Below, one piece after another: positions 24,584 through 32,540 of a DNA stretch of 32,541 bases. The position numbers and the translations under genes are program-made. This DNA is from an uncultured Oscillospiraceae bacterium. Its GTDB lineage: Bacteria; Bacillota; Clostridia; Oscillospirales; Ruminococcaceae. Every line of letters begins with the position of its first letter. The first letter of the stretch is position 1. Location of the stretch: positions 1 to 32,541 of the forward strand of contig CAKSEY010000027.1 in assembly GCA_934448295.1 (NCBI GenBank). Reading direction: 5' to 3'. The notes under the pieces were generated by a model that was given only the letters and a program-made list of their open reading frames with translations, ran no database searches and had not been told where the DNA came from.

Positions 24584-25305
24584 TCCATGATGAAATTATT
24601 GTGAGATGTGCAGAGCTCCTCGCGGTAGACGGCTCCGTATTTTGAGAAAGACCCCGGGTACAGCTCAAGCTCCGAAAAAATTGCTGCGAACTCCAGCGGC
24701 ACAGCCGAGGCGACCTTTATTTCCATCACGCTGTACGGCTGCCCGGCGATCAGCTTTCCGTCCGTGCCGAGCCGGGGGTCGAGCCTGTCCGTCCTGTAAC
24801 GCACATTATTGTCGATGGTCAGGCGGAATTCGCGGTCATGCTCCGAGAAAAAGGCGCGGCGGTCGTAAAACAGCGCCACGCGCGGCTTCAGTCCGTATCT
24901 CCCGACGAGCCATTCTATCTCGGAGAGCACCTGGCGGTCTCGGTACCCGTCCTTCTGCGGGAACACCCCGGAATCCAGGTACTCCATCGCTTCCCGGCAG
25001 GAAAGCTCCGCGCGGCGCTTATAGACTATCCCCTCAAATTTCTTCTTTATCTCCAGGTATACCGTGGAATCATCGGATGGCGCCCCGTAAGACCTGAGCC
25101 TGAGCTTTTCCTTGTAAACGGGCTTGTCGAGCGAGGTGCGTATAAGGATATCGTCATCGCTGTCGCAGTAGAGCGAGCTTATCGTCTGCCCGGAATACCT
25201 GTCCTCCTGCATAAGCGGGGAGATCCTCCGGAGAAGCTCGGTCTCCTTTTCGGCGGTCAGGATAAACTTTATCTCGTGCCGCCTGAACGTGTTCGCGTAA
25301 GCCAA
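24580..25305 (-). CDS. VTC domain polyphosphate polymerase-like protein
   Basis: The 241-residue protein matches the VTC catalytic domain, a tunnel enzyme of the triphosphate tunnel metalloenzyme fold. In yeast it makes polyphosphate. Expected tunnel residues are in place: K14 (HEIKFIL), R69 and R71 (KEKLRLRSYG), E85 and K87 (YLEIKKK), R98/R99 (VYKRR), a late glutamate (VMEIKV) and the lysine in FSKYGAVYRE. The start is a TTG at 25305, with GGCGGTGAT in front. An ATG is not available near the conserved NTFRRHE start. It is the first of three coupled genes with DUF4956 and the lipoprotein. Polymerase activity in bacteria of this type is inference. Confidence 0.88.
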   Translation of the reverse strand: MAYANTFRRHEIKFILTAEKETELLRRISPLMQEDRYSGQTISSLYCDSDDDILIRTSLDKPVYKEKLRLRSYGAPSDDSTVYLEIKKKFEGIVYKRRAELSCREAMEYLDSGVFPQKDGYRDRQVLSEIEWLVGRYGLKPRVALFYDRRAFFSEHDREFRLTIDNNVRYRTDRLDPRLGTDGKLIAGQPYSVMEIKVASAVPLEFAAIFSELELYPGSFSKYGAVYREELCTSHNNFIME

Positions 25306-25489
25306 AAGATCACCGCCTGCCGCCGTAATGAGCCATGCCGTTAAATCGACCGGGCTGCTTTCATCCTGCTGTTGTTATGGTAAAATTATATAGCACCAAT
25401 GTGATAATTATATGATAAATGCCAAAGTATTTCCGGTGGTTTGGGAAAATTATGTGCAGAGAAATTGTGCAATTCGACAGCGGTTGTAA

Positions 25490-25526
25490 AAACAAAGAAA
25501 AATCCCGCTGCATTTTTACAGCGGGA
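25490..25526 (-). terminator. Terminator of queA
   Basis: A perfect 8-bp TCCCGCTG/CAGCGGGA stem (25503-25510, 25519-25526) is followed on the minus strand by a TTTTTCTTTGTTTTT tract. It lies 15 bp after the queA stop. The 25306-25489 stretch upstream of the VTC gene shows no gene and no strong promoter. Confidence 0.9.
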
Positions 25527-25541
25527 AACACTTATGAAAGA

Positions 25542-26633
25542 TTACTTTATATCGCCTATATACATAGCGTCGCCAAACGAAAAGAACCTGTATTTTTCCT
25601 GCACCGCGACCTCGTAAGCGTGCAGCGTTTTTTCCCGCCCGAGGAACGCGCTGACCAGCATTATCAGCGTGCTTTCCGGCAGGTGGAAGTTCGTTATAAG
25701 CCCGTCTATAACCTTGAATTCGTAGCCGGGATAGATGAAGATTCCGGTATCCTGCGTGAGGATCGGCGAAGAGGAGCCTGCAAGCGGCGCATTGCCCTTA
25801 TCCGATTCCGTCGGGGCGAAAAGCTCCGGCTTGATACCAGCCGCGGATTCCAGCGTGCGGCAGGAGGTGGTGCCTACCGAGATCACGCGCCCGCCGTTTG
25901 CCTTGCAGCGGCGTATCTTCTCGGCGGTTATCTCCGGCACGGAGTAGTGCTCGACGTGCATTTTGTGGTCGAGGATATTGTCCTCCTTTACCGGGCGGAA
26001 AGTCCCGAGACCAACGTGCAGCGTAACATAGGCGGTATCCACGCCCTTCTCCCGGAGCTTCGCGAACACGTTCTCCGTGAAGTGCAGTCCCGCCGTGGGA
26101 GCCGCCGCAGAGCCGGTCTCGCGGCAGTAAATCGTGTTGTAGCGGTCCTTGTCCTGGAGCTTCTCGGTGATGTATGGTGGCAGCGGCATCTGTCCTATCC
26201 GGTCAAGGATATCGAAGAAATCGCCCTCAAACGAGAAGCGCACAAGGCGGTTGCCCTCGTTTACGATGTCCAGTATCTCGGCGGAAAGTCCCTCCGGGAA
26301 ATCCACCACGGTGCCTGGCTTCAGGCGCTTCCCGGGGTGCACCAGGGTCTCCCACTCGGTAAGGCTCAGCCGCTTCAGCAGCAGGAACTCAACGTGCGCG
26401 CCGGTGCCGCGCTTGACGCCGTAAATTCTCGCCGGAAAAACCTTGCTGTCGTTCATTACCAGCAGGTCACCCGGACGAAGATACTCGCATATATTATAAA
26501 AGCGGTCGTGGGTTATCTCGCCGGAGCAGCGGTCTATCGCCATCAGGCGGGAGCTGTCGCGTGGCTCCACCGGGGTCTGCGCGATAAGCTCCTCCGGGAG
26601 CTCATAGTTGAAATCTGATTTGAGAAGTGTCAT
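25542..26633 (-). CDS. queA: tRNA preQ1(34) S-adenosylmethionine ribosyltransferase-isomerase
   Basis: QueA transfers and rearranges the ribosyl part of SAM onto preQ1 at the tRNA wobble position, giving epoxyqueuosine. It is a cytoplasmic step in queuosine synthesis. The 363-residue protein has the family's usual length and blocks (FNYELPEELIAQTPVEPRDSS at the start in two parts, GDLLVMNDSKVFPAR, PTAGLHFT, VTLHVGLGTFRPV, TNFHLPESTLIML). The ATG at 26633 is preceded by AAGGA. It is flanked by its own promoter and terminator, so it stands alone. Confidence 0.97.
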   Translation of the reverse strand: MTLLKSDFNYELPEELIAQTPVEPRDSSRLMAIDRCSGEITHDRFYNICEYLRPGDLLVMNDSKVFPARIYGVKRGTGAHVEFLLLKRLSLTEWETLVHPGKRLKPGTVVDFPEGLSAEILDIVNEGNRLVRFSFEGDFFDILDRIGQMPLPPYITEKLQDKDRYNTIYCRETGSAAAPTAGLHFTENVFAKLREKGVDTAYVTLHVGLGTFRPVKEDNILDHKMHVEHYSVPEITAEKIRRCKANGGRVISVGTTSCRTLESAAGIKPELFAPTESDKGNAPLAGSSSPILTQDTGIFIYPGYEFKVIDGLITNFHLPESTLIMLVSAFLGREKTLHAYEVAVQEKYRFFSFGDAMYIGDIK

Positions 26634-26671
26634 AATTTATGTTCCTTTTCGAATATTATCGTAGTGATTCT

Positions 26672-26700
26672 ATTGTACCATAAATCGCGCGATAAATCAA
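26672..26700 (-). promoter_or_regulatory. Promoter of queA
   Basis: TTGATT (26700-26695), 17 nt, TACAAT (26677-26672) on the minus strand. A CCGCATT/AATGCGG dyad at 26706-26736 lies just upstream, of unknown meaning. Confidence 0.75.
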
Positions 26701-26767
26701 TTTTTCCGCATTGTGAATTATCAACAAATAATGCGGCTTTATTGAAGAATATTTATACGAATGGGGG

Positions 26768-26796
26768 TTGACAACAATGCGCTTATGTGATAAAAT
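26768..26796 (+). promoter_or_regulatory. Promoter of the lysine operon
   Basis: TTGACA (26768-26773), 17 nt, TAAAAT (26791-26796). Transcription should start near 26803, just before the GGGACT-TGAA-AGTCCC hairpin (26809-26824) and the riboswitch. Confidence 0.88.
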
Positions 26797-26825
26797 AAAT
26801 AAATAGCAGGGACTTGAAAGTCCCG

Positions 26826-26993
26826 GAGCTGATAGAGGTGCGGGAATGAAAAGTAGCGCTGTCCCGAGGGTCTGCGGAGGCCGGCAGCGCGAAAGGCTCA
26901 CCGCCGAAGAGTGCATATTCCGCAAGTGTGCATATCTGGCTTTGCACCGAACAGGTACACGGCTGTCATCGGTCTGATGGAGTGCTATCGCAA
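26826..26993 (+). promoter_or_regulatory. Lysine riboswitch aptamer (L box)
   Basis: The aptamer is recognised from its conserved strings in the right order: GATAGAGGTGCGGG, AAAAGTAG, GAAAGGCTCACCGCCGAAG, CTGGCTTTGCACCGAACAGG and CGGCTGTCATC. The P1 helix can form between GATAG (26831-26835) and CTATC (26985-26989). It lies between a strong promoter and an intrinsic terminator, and directly controls asd-dapA-dapB. Lysine binding should stabilise P1 and let the terminator form, lowering expression when lysine is plentiful. Confidence 0.93.
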
Positions 26994-27016
26994 TTATATT
27001 ACGATATTGCTGTTAC

Positions 27017-27051
27017 AGCCGATGAAGTTTTGCCTCGTCGGCTTTTTGTTT
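27017..27051 (+). terminator. Riboswitch-controlled intrinsic terminator
   Basis: An AGCCGA...TCGGCT stem (27017-27022, 27038-27043) is followed by TTTTTGTTTAG. It is 40 bp upstream of asd. The AATTATATTACGATATTGC stretch before it is the likely competitor strand (inference). Confidence 0.88.
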
Positions 27052-27090
27052 AGTCTAATTTTTTCAAAAAGAGAAAGGATCAACACAGTC

Positions 27091-28173
27091 ATGAAAGAAA
27101 AGTACAATGTCGGTATAATCGGCGCAACAGGTATGGTAGGACAGCGTTTCGCTACCCTGCTCGAAAACCACCCTTGGTTCCATGTGGTTGCTCTCGCAGC
27201 TTCCCCCCGTTCTGCCGGCAAGACCTATAAAGAGGCAGTCGGCAGCCGCTGGCTCATGGATACCCCGATGCCCAAGAGCATGGAGGACATCGTTATCATG
27301 GACGCTTCCGCCGACGTAGAGAAGATCGCCTCCATGGTCGACTTTGTTTTCTGCGCTGTTGACATGAAGAAGGACGAGATACGCGCCCTCGAGGAGAAGT
27401 ACGCAAAGGCGGAGTGCCCGGTAATGTCCAACAACTCCGCGCACCGCTTCACCCCTGACGTTCCTATGATAATCCCCGAGGTAAACGCTGAGCACGCCGC
27501 CGTTATCGACGCGCAGAAGAAGCGCCTCGGCACAAAGCGCGGCTTTATCTCCGTCAAGTCCAACTGCTCTATCCAGAGCTATGTTCCTGCTCTCTCCCCG
27601 CTGAGAAAGTTCGGCATCAAGAACGTGCTCGCTACTACATATCAGGCAATTTCCGGCGCAGGCAAGACCTTCGACACATGGCCTGAGATGGTTGACAACC
27701 TTATCCCGTTCATCGGCGGCGAGGAGGAAAAGTCCGAGCAGGAGCCGCTGAAGGTATGGGGCAAGGTAGAGGGCAATGAGATCGTAAAGGCTCAGTCCCC
27801 GCTTATCACAACGCAGTGCCTGAGAGTTCCGGTTTCCAACGGCCACTTCGCAGCAGTATTCGTAAACTTCGAGAACAAGCCCTCCATGGACGAGATCAAG
27901 AAGATCTGGGCTGAATACTCCGGCGAGCCGCAGGCTCTGAAGCTCCCCTCCGCACCGAAGCAGTTCATTCACTATTTTGAGGAGGAGAACTACCCGCAGG
28001 CTAAGCTGCACCGCAACCTTGAGGGCGGTATGGCTGTTTCTGTCGGCAGACTCCGTCCTGACACACTGTTTGATTACAAGTTCGTTTGCCTTTCTCACAA
28101 CACGCTGAGAGGCGCGGCAGGCGGCGCTGTTGAAATGGCAGAGCTGCTCGCAGCCAAGGGCTATCTGGACTGA
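27091..28173 (+). CDS. asd: Aspartate-semialdehyde dehydrogenase
   Basis: The enzyme reduces aspartyl phosphate to aspartate semialdehyde with NADPH, the branch point to lysine, threonine and methionine. 360 residues from the ATG at 27091. The NADP loop is GIIGATGMVGQRF at the start, and the catalytic cysteine is C159 in KSNCSIQSYVPAL. The form resembles the longer archaeal and fungal-type enzymes rather than the short E. coli or Bacillus type (SNCSIQSYVPAL, LATTYQAISGAGKTF). The in-frame ATG at 26911 is rejected because it lies inside the riboswitch. It is the first gene of a lysine-riboswitch operon. Confidence 0.95.
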   Translation: MKEKYNVGIIGATGMVGQRFATLLENHPWFHVVALAASPRSAGKTYKEAVGSRWLMDTPMPKSMEDIVIMDASADVEKIASMVDFVFCAVDMKKDEIRALEEKYAKAECPVMSNNSAHRFTPDVPMIIPEVNAEHAAVIDAQKKRLGTKRGFISVKSNCSIQSYVPALSPLRKFGIKNVLATTYQAISGAGKTFDTWPEMVDNLIPFIGGEEEKSEQEPLKVWGKVEGNEIVKAQSPLITTQCLRVPVSNGHFAAVFVNFENKPSMDEIKKIWAEYSGEPQALKLPSAPKQFIHYFEEENYPQAKLHRNLEGGMAVSVGRLRPDTLFDYKFVCLSHNTLRGAAGGAVEMAELLAAKGYLD

Positions 28174-28200
28174 TCATTCCGCGAAAGGAACGACCATATT

Positions 28201-29094
28201 ATGAAGAAAACGATTTTTACCGGCGTAGGCACCGCCATCGCCACCCCCATGAACGCCGACGGATCCATCAATTATGATGAATTCGGCAGAATGCTGGATT
28301 TCCAGGTGGAGAACGGCGCCGACGCGATCATCGTGTGCGGCACCACCGGCGAGGCCTCCACAATGCCTGACGACGAGCACCTTGAGTGCGTCGGCTACGC
28401 GGTGAAGAAGATCGCGCACCGTATCCCGGTGATCGCAGGAACCGGCGCGAACGACACCGCTCACGGAATCAGGCTTTCAAAGCGCGCTGAGGAGCTCGGC
28501 GCAGACGCTCTGCTTCAGGTAACGCCTTACTATAACAAGGCTTCCCAGAGGGGTCTGATAAAGCACTTCACGGCTATCGCAAACAGCGTTAAGATTCCGA
28601 TAATCCTGTACAATGTTCCCAGCCGCACCGGCGTTAACATCTCCATCGACACGTACAAGGAGCTTGCAAAGGTTCCGAACATCGTTGCCACCAAGGAAGC
28701 AAGCGGCAATATGTCCCTTGCGGCGGAGATCGCAGCCTACACCGACCTGGACATTTACTCCGGAAACGACGACCAGGTAATGCCTATACTTTCCCTCGGC
28801 GGAAAGGGCGTTATCTCCGTTACCTCCAACCTCATGCCTAAGGAGAAGCACGATGAAGTCGCTCTCTTCAACGCAGGTAAGCAGGCGGAGTCTCTGGAAA
28901 TTCAGAAGCGCATACTCGCTTTCGAGAAGGCGCTGTTCATGGACGTTAACCCGATCCCCGTAAAGGAAGCCCTGAACATCATGGGCTTCAAGGCGGGCGA
29001 GTGCAGGCTTCCGCTGGCTTCCATGTCAGAGGAGCAGGTCGCAAGGCTGAGAAGCGCAATGGAGCCTCTCGGACTTGTCGGCGCGATAAAGTAA
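28201..29094 (+). CDS. dapA: 4-hydroxy-tetrahydrodipicolinate synthase
   Basis: DapA condenses pyruvate with aspartate semialdehyde at the start of the lysine branch. 297 residues, a TIM barrel. The Schiff-base lysine is K165 in VATKEASGN. Y137 (ILYNVPSRTG), T48/T49 (CGTTGEAS) and R142 are the expected active-site partners. The ATG follows GAAAGGA. It begins 27 bp after asd, in the same operon, and dapB follows 82 bp later with no terminator seen between. Confidence 0.97.
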   Translation: MKKTIFTGVGTAIATPMNADGSINYDEFGRMLDFQVENGADAIIVCGTTGEASTMPDDEHLECVGYAVKKIAHRIPVIAGTGANDTAHGIRLSKRAEELGADALLQVTPYYNKASQRGLIKHFTAIANSVKIPIILYNVPSRTGVNISIDTYKELAKVPNIVATKEASGNMSLAAEIAAYTDLDIYSGNDDQVMPILSLGGKGVISVTSNLMPKEKHDEVALFNAGKQAESLEIQKRILAFEKALFMDVNPIPVKEALNIMGFKAGECRLPLASMSEEQVARLRSAMEPLGLVGAIK

Positions 29095-29176
29095 ATAATG
29101 CGGGCGGAATGCGGAGTATATGCTTCCGCCCGATATACTAACTGGCATTTCTGCTAAAATCTGAAAGGAATTACAA

Positions 29177-29935
29177 ATGACTAGAATTGCAATAACAGGC
29201 GCCTGCGGAAAGATGGGCAGAGTTATCGCGGGTCTGGTGGAGCAGCGCGACGACTGCGAGGTCGTTGCCGGAATCGACCTGCTCGGCGAAAAATACGCGG
29301 ATTTCCCGGTATACAAGAAGGTTTTCGACCTCCCCGAGAAGCCTGACGTTATCATTGATTTTTCGCACCCCTCCGCGCTTCCCGACCTGCTGAGCTACGG
29401 CAAGATGAACAACGTCCCGCTGGTGCTCGCGACAACAGGCTACACCGATGAGGAGCGCGGTCAGATAACCGCTGCGGCTTCGCAGATCCCGGTGTTCTTC
29501 ACGTTCAATATGTCCCTCGGGATAAATCTGCTGGTGGAGCTTGCCCGCAGGGCTACGCAGATACTCGGCGACCAGTTCGATATCGAGATAGTTGAAAAGC
29601 ACCACAATCTCAAAAAGGACGCGCCCTCCGGCACGGCAATAATGATAGCCGAGGCAATAAACGAGGAACTTGGCGGCAGGGATCATTTCGTGTACGACCG
29701 CCACAGCGTAAGAAAGCCCCGCGGCAGGGACGAGATAGGAATGCACGCTATCCGCGGCGGCACTATCGTCGGAGAGCACGATGTAATTTTCGCAGGACAC
29801 GACGAGGTGATAACCCTGTCGCATTCCGCGCAGTCCAAGGAGGTTTTCGCGGTGGGAGCGGTCAATGCGGCTGTATTCCTCGCGGGCAGACCTGCCGGAC
29901 TTTATGCAATGTCTGATCTTATCAAGGAGGGCTGA
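29177..29935 (+). CDS. dapB: 4-hydroxy-tetrahydrodipicolinate reductase
   Basis: DapB makes tetrahydrodipicolinate using NAD(P)H. 252 residues with the Rossmann loop ITGACGKMGR (7-16), the tail of the cofactor site in ATTGYT (86-90), and the substrate loop EKHHNLKKDAPSGTA (140-154; H142, H143, K147). It is slightly shorter than E. coli DapB (273), as in many Firmicutes. GAAAGGA precedes the ATG. The next gene begins 2 bp after its stop. Confidence 0.96.
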   Translation: MTRIAITGACGKMGRVIAGLVEQRDDCEVVAGIDLLGEKYADFPVYKKVFDLPEKPDVIIDFSHPSALPDLLSYGKMNNVPLVLATTGYTDEERGQITAAASQIPVFFTFNMSLGINLLVELARRATQILGDQFDIEIVEKHHNLKKDAPSGTAIMIAEAINEELGGRDHFVYDRHSVRKPRGRDEIGMHAIRGGTIVGEHDVIFAGHDEVITLSHSAQSKEVFAVGAVNAAVFLAGRPAGLYAMSDLIKEG

Positions 29936-29937
29936 CA

Positions 29938-30384
29938 ATGAACATCACAGTAACAGAAAACGTATCGGCGGTAACCTTCAACAACGTACCGCTCTACAAG
30001 ACCATTATGGAGGACACCCTGACCGCTGTCGCTGAGGCTGGAATCAACATCGACATGATCTCCATGACAGCGCCCACCTCCGAGCGTTTCGGCTTCGGCT
30101 TCACGCTGGACGACGACGATATGCCGAAGCTCCTGAGCGTAGTAAAGACGCTCAAGGAGAAGCACGACATCACCCCGATGATAAACAGCGGCAACCGCAA
30201 AATCGTTATCAAAACCGGCGAGATGGAAGCCCAGGCGGGCTTTGCCGCAAAGGTATTCAACCTGCTCAACAAGATAGACGCGATGATACTTCTCATCACC
30301 ACGGGAGTTGACGAAATTTCCGTGCTTATCCGTGAGAGCGACGGCGAGGCTGCTGAAGCAGGTCTGAGGGAACTGTTCAAGTGA
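29938..30384 (+). CDS. Stand-alone ACT-domain protein
   Basis: The 148-residue protein has no catalytic domain. It consists of two ACT-like halves (about 1-70 and 78-148) resembling the regulatory end of aspartokinase (GINIDMISMTAPTSERFGFGF in two blocks, then AAKVFNLLNKIDAMILLITTGVDEISVLI). ACT domains bind amino acids. Location two bases after dapB in a lysine-controlled operon suggests sensing of lysine or an allosteric role toward an aspartokinase elsewhere; that is inference. No lysC is in the window. The ATG is preceded by GGAGGGC. Confidence 0.85.
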   Translation: MNITVTENVSAVTFNNVPLYKTIMEDTLTAVAEAGINIDMISMTAPTSERFGFGFTLDDDDMPKLLSVVKTLKEKHDITPMINSGNRKIVIKTGEMEAQAGFAAKVFNLLNKIDAMILLITTGVDEISVLIRESDGEAAEAGLRELFK

Positions 30385-31307
30385 ACGTTCTGAATTTGAT
30401 TGCAACAGCCGCCGCGACTGCGGAAGCTTCGACCCACGAAAGCACGCTGAACGACGCTGTACAGGACCTGGTCGACCACCCGGAGGAAACAGTTTCAAAG
30501 GTTGGCGAATTCTTCCAGAATCTGTGGGCAAGCATAGTTCATGCGATACCGACCATTATTCTTGCGGTTATCGTGCTGATAGTCGGGCTTATCGTGTGCA
30601 AGCTGGTGCTGAAAGTCCTGGGCAAGGGGCTTGACCGCTCCAGGCTTGACCTCACCGTTACGAATTTTGTCAAGCAGTGCTGCAAGATAATTCTTTATGT
30701 GCTGCTGATAACCGTTGTTCTTTCAATGCTGGGAATCCCGGCGACATCTGTTATCACAGTTATCGGTACTGCCGGCGTTGCAATCGGTCTGGCGCTCCAG
30801 AACAGCCTTTCCAACGTTGCCGGCGGAATCATGCTGATGATAAACAAGCCGTTCAAAATCGGCGATTACATAGCGGTTGCCGGGGTCAGCGGAACTGTAA
30901 GGCAGATAACCATTCTGTACACGCGGCTGGATTCTGATTCCAACCAGGCTATATTTATCCCGAACGGTCAGGTTTCCGGCGCGGTAGTCACCAACAACAA
31001 TGGAAACGATATCCGCCGCGTTGACATGAAAATCTCCATCAGCTACGACGACGATTTTGCAAAGGCGCAGCAGGTGATAACCGAGGTATTAAAGCGCAAC
31101 GAAAAGGTGCTCGGCACCCCGGCTCCCACCATCAGAATGCTGGAGCACGGCGCGAGCGCTATCGTTATCGCGGTTCGCCCCTGGTGCAAGGCGGCGGACT
31201 ACTGGGACGTGTTCTTCGCAGTCACGGAGGATATACGAGCGGCATTCATTGCGGCGGGCATTTCTATCCCATATGACCAGCTTGATGTGCACGTTGTCAA
31301 GGACTAA
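30381..31307 (+). CDS. Small-conductance mechanosensitive channel, MscS family
   Basis: The 308-residue membrane protein releases solutes when the membrane is stretched. Three hydrophobic helices are visible (about 55-75, 95-118, 123-150). The third has the pore-lining Gly/Ala pattern GTAGVAIGLALQNSLSN, followed by the beta-domain signature FKIGDYIAVAG. The C-terminal soluble domain is complete. The start is GTG at 30381 within a GTGA overlap with the ACT gene stop, so translation is coupled. Its link with lysine genes is unexplained. Confidence 0.93.
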   Translation: MNVLNLIATAAATAEASTHESTLNDAVQDLVDHPEETVSKVGEFFQNLWASIVHAIPTIILAVIVLIVGLIVCKLVLKVLGKGLDRSRLDLTVTNFVKQCCKIILYVLLITVVLSMLGIPATSVITVIGTAGVAIGLALQNSLSNVAGGIMLMINKPFKIGDYIAVAGVSGTVRQITILYTRLDSDSNQAIFIPNGQVSGAVVTNNNGNDIRRVDMKISISYDDDFAKAQQVITEVLKRNEKVLGTPAPTIRMLEHGASAIVIAVRPWCKAADYWDVFFAVTEDIRAAFIAAGISIPYDQLDVHVVKD

Positions 31308-31438
31308 ATGGTGATTATATTTCCATAAAATTACTTACCCGAATTAACAGGGAACATCAAAGGGATATAGTCGCAAACCCGCATTACAAAAAGAATTGTA
31401 GTGTCGCGTAACCAACACAGACCATACTCTAACTAATA

Positions 31439-32202
31439 CTAAGGACGCTTTTCACTGAAAAGCGTCCCAATCTGTTGAAAAAGCCATCTTTCGTCAATAA
31501 AGAAAGATGGCTTTTTGAGTATGGCAGCGAGGAAACCGAAAGCCGATAAGCAAATGCAAGAAAAAGCGGTATAACCGGCTTTTTTAAGATTCATGGCAGC
31601 AAATTTAAGCCTGACCCAGTTAGTGACACGAGTCAAGCCACGGAGATATGTAAATCTCATTGAGTGTTTTCTTTTGCGTCAGCAAAAACACGCTCAATAG
31701 TTTCCTTGCGGCGGTCGTAAAGCTTGCGGAGCTCCGGAGTATGCCGGTAGTTCTCGGCTAGCTCAAGGTAGTCGTTCCAGAGGTGCCTGAGGACAGTTTT
31801 TGTACGTTGGGAATTAGTTGTGCATTTGCTGCGGGAGTGGCAGTTTTCGCATATAAAATGCTTGCTCTTAAACTCGCATTATCCATCGCGATTGGTTGTG
31901 GAATAGCTTAAAACATGGCTTTCGGGACAGAAAACGCAATCAAATACTCATCATAAATGTACCCATAAGGTCTGAAAAAACCGTCTTTACCCATAGGTCG
32001 CTTGTACGGGAGAACCGGAATTATGCCATCATCTAATCCAAGGGGTCTTGTAGCCTGCGTCAGCTACGACAAACCGCATTGCAAAGCGCTTTTTCAACCT
32101 TTTGTTTTCGCCTATTTTTCGCATCAGATGGTTTTCCGGAACCAAATCGTCTATGCAGATTATTTCACTCTGGCTTCTTTCTTTTTGTTCTCTGCTCAAC
32201 AT
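31439..32202 (-). pseudogene. Decayed IS1182-like transposase
   Basis: Conserved IS1182-type blocks can be read in pieces on the minus strand. In order: an N-terminus from an ATG at 32202 with CIDDLVPENHLMRKI, then VVADAGYKTP, LDDGIIPVLPYKRPMG, FFRPYGYIYDEY, FCPESHVLSYSTTNRDG, RKETIERVFADAKE and RFTYLRGLTRV, ending at 31439. Three changes of frame (near 32030, 31935 and 31660) and an in-frame stop after NRDG interrupt it. About 150 residues between RKI and VVADAG are missing. A full-length relative would be about 480-550 residues, so this 764-bp remnant is non-functional. The only long open piece is the C-terminal 73 residues (31439-31660). Confidence 0.85.
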
Positions 32203-32300
32203 TTTATCGTCCTTTTTATTATCCCATATTTACAAAAAAAGCCCAGCTTTCGCTGGACTTTTTCGACAGACTGATGCGGCAGTTATAGAACTGCCGCCCA
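31440..32300. mobile_element. Remnant of an IS1182-like element with hairpin ends
   Basis: The two ends carry inverted related motifs: TCTGTTGAAAAAGCC at 31471-31485 and, on the other strand, TCTGTCGAAAAAGTC near 32257-32271 (13 of 15 identical). Each end also has an outer hairpin (GGACGCTTTT/AAAAGCGTCC at 31443-31467; GCGGCAGTT/AACTGCCGC at 32276-32297) and an inner one (31478-31516; 32236-32263). The exact end bases and any target duplication were not resolved. The preceding stretch 31308-31438 contains no gene. Confidence 0.7.
31478..31516. terminator. Bidirectional terminator hairpin inside the IS end
   Basis: The arms AAAAAGCCATCTTT (31478-31491) and AAAGATGGCTTTTT (31503-31516) are perfectly complementary, with runs of T on both strands. 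It would stop transcription arriving from the mscS operon and also end the transposase message. Confidence 0.8.
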
Positions 32301-32322
32301 GTTGACCTGTGATTGCAATAGA

Positions 32323-32520
32323 TTAAATTATCTTCGGAACGAATACCATGCTTGTCAACGGTTTCTTTATTTTTGCACGGGTCAGTCCGGCAGAAACATA
32401 TTGCAGCTTAACGACTAAGTACATTCTTCGATTTCTGGTTTGACGAATGTCTATACTATATTTACATATGGCAACCTCTAAAAACCCACAAAATTTCAGA
32501 CAAATAGAGGCATTTAGCAT
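32323..32520 (-). CDS. Short ORF of unknown function at the right edge
   Basis: The reading frame has 65 codons and I do not recognise it. The C-terminal half is basic (IDIRQTRNRRMYLVVKLQY and TRAKIKKPL). It could be a fragment of a gene broken by the IS insertion, or no gene at all: no good ribosome site precedes its ATG. An operator-like dyad lies just outside it (32524-32540). Confidence 0.2.
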   Translation of the reverse strand: MLNASICLKFCGFLEVAICKYSIDIRQTRNRRMYLVVKLQYVSAGLTRAKIKKPLTSMVFVPKII

Positions 32521-32523
32521 AAT

Positions 32524-32540
32524 TGGTCAAATATTGACCA
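32524..32540. promoter_or_regulatory. Inverted repeat at the right edge
   Basis: TGGTCAA-ATA-TTGACCA is a perfect 7-bp dyad with a 3-nt centre. It looks like a repressor operator, but its gene context is cut off by the window edge. Confidence 0.3.

Noticed and set aside
26706..26736. CCGCATT/AATGCGG dyad between the queA promoter and the lysine promoter
   Set aside because: It could be an operator, but the arms are 17 nt apart with no known motif. Evidence is too weak for a feature.
26911..27090. 60-codon N-terminal extension of asd
   Set aside because: It is the riboswitch and terminator read in frame. The ATG at 27091 begins the conserved NADP-binding sequence.
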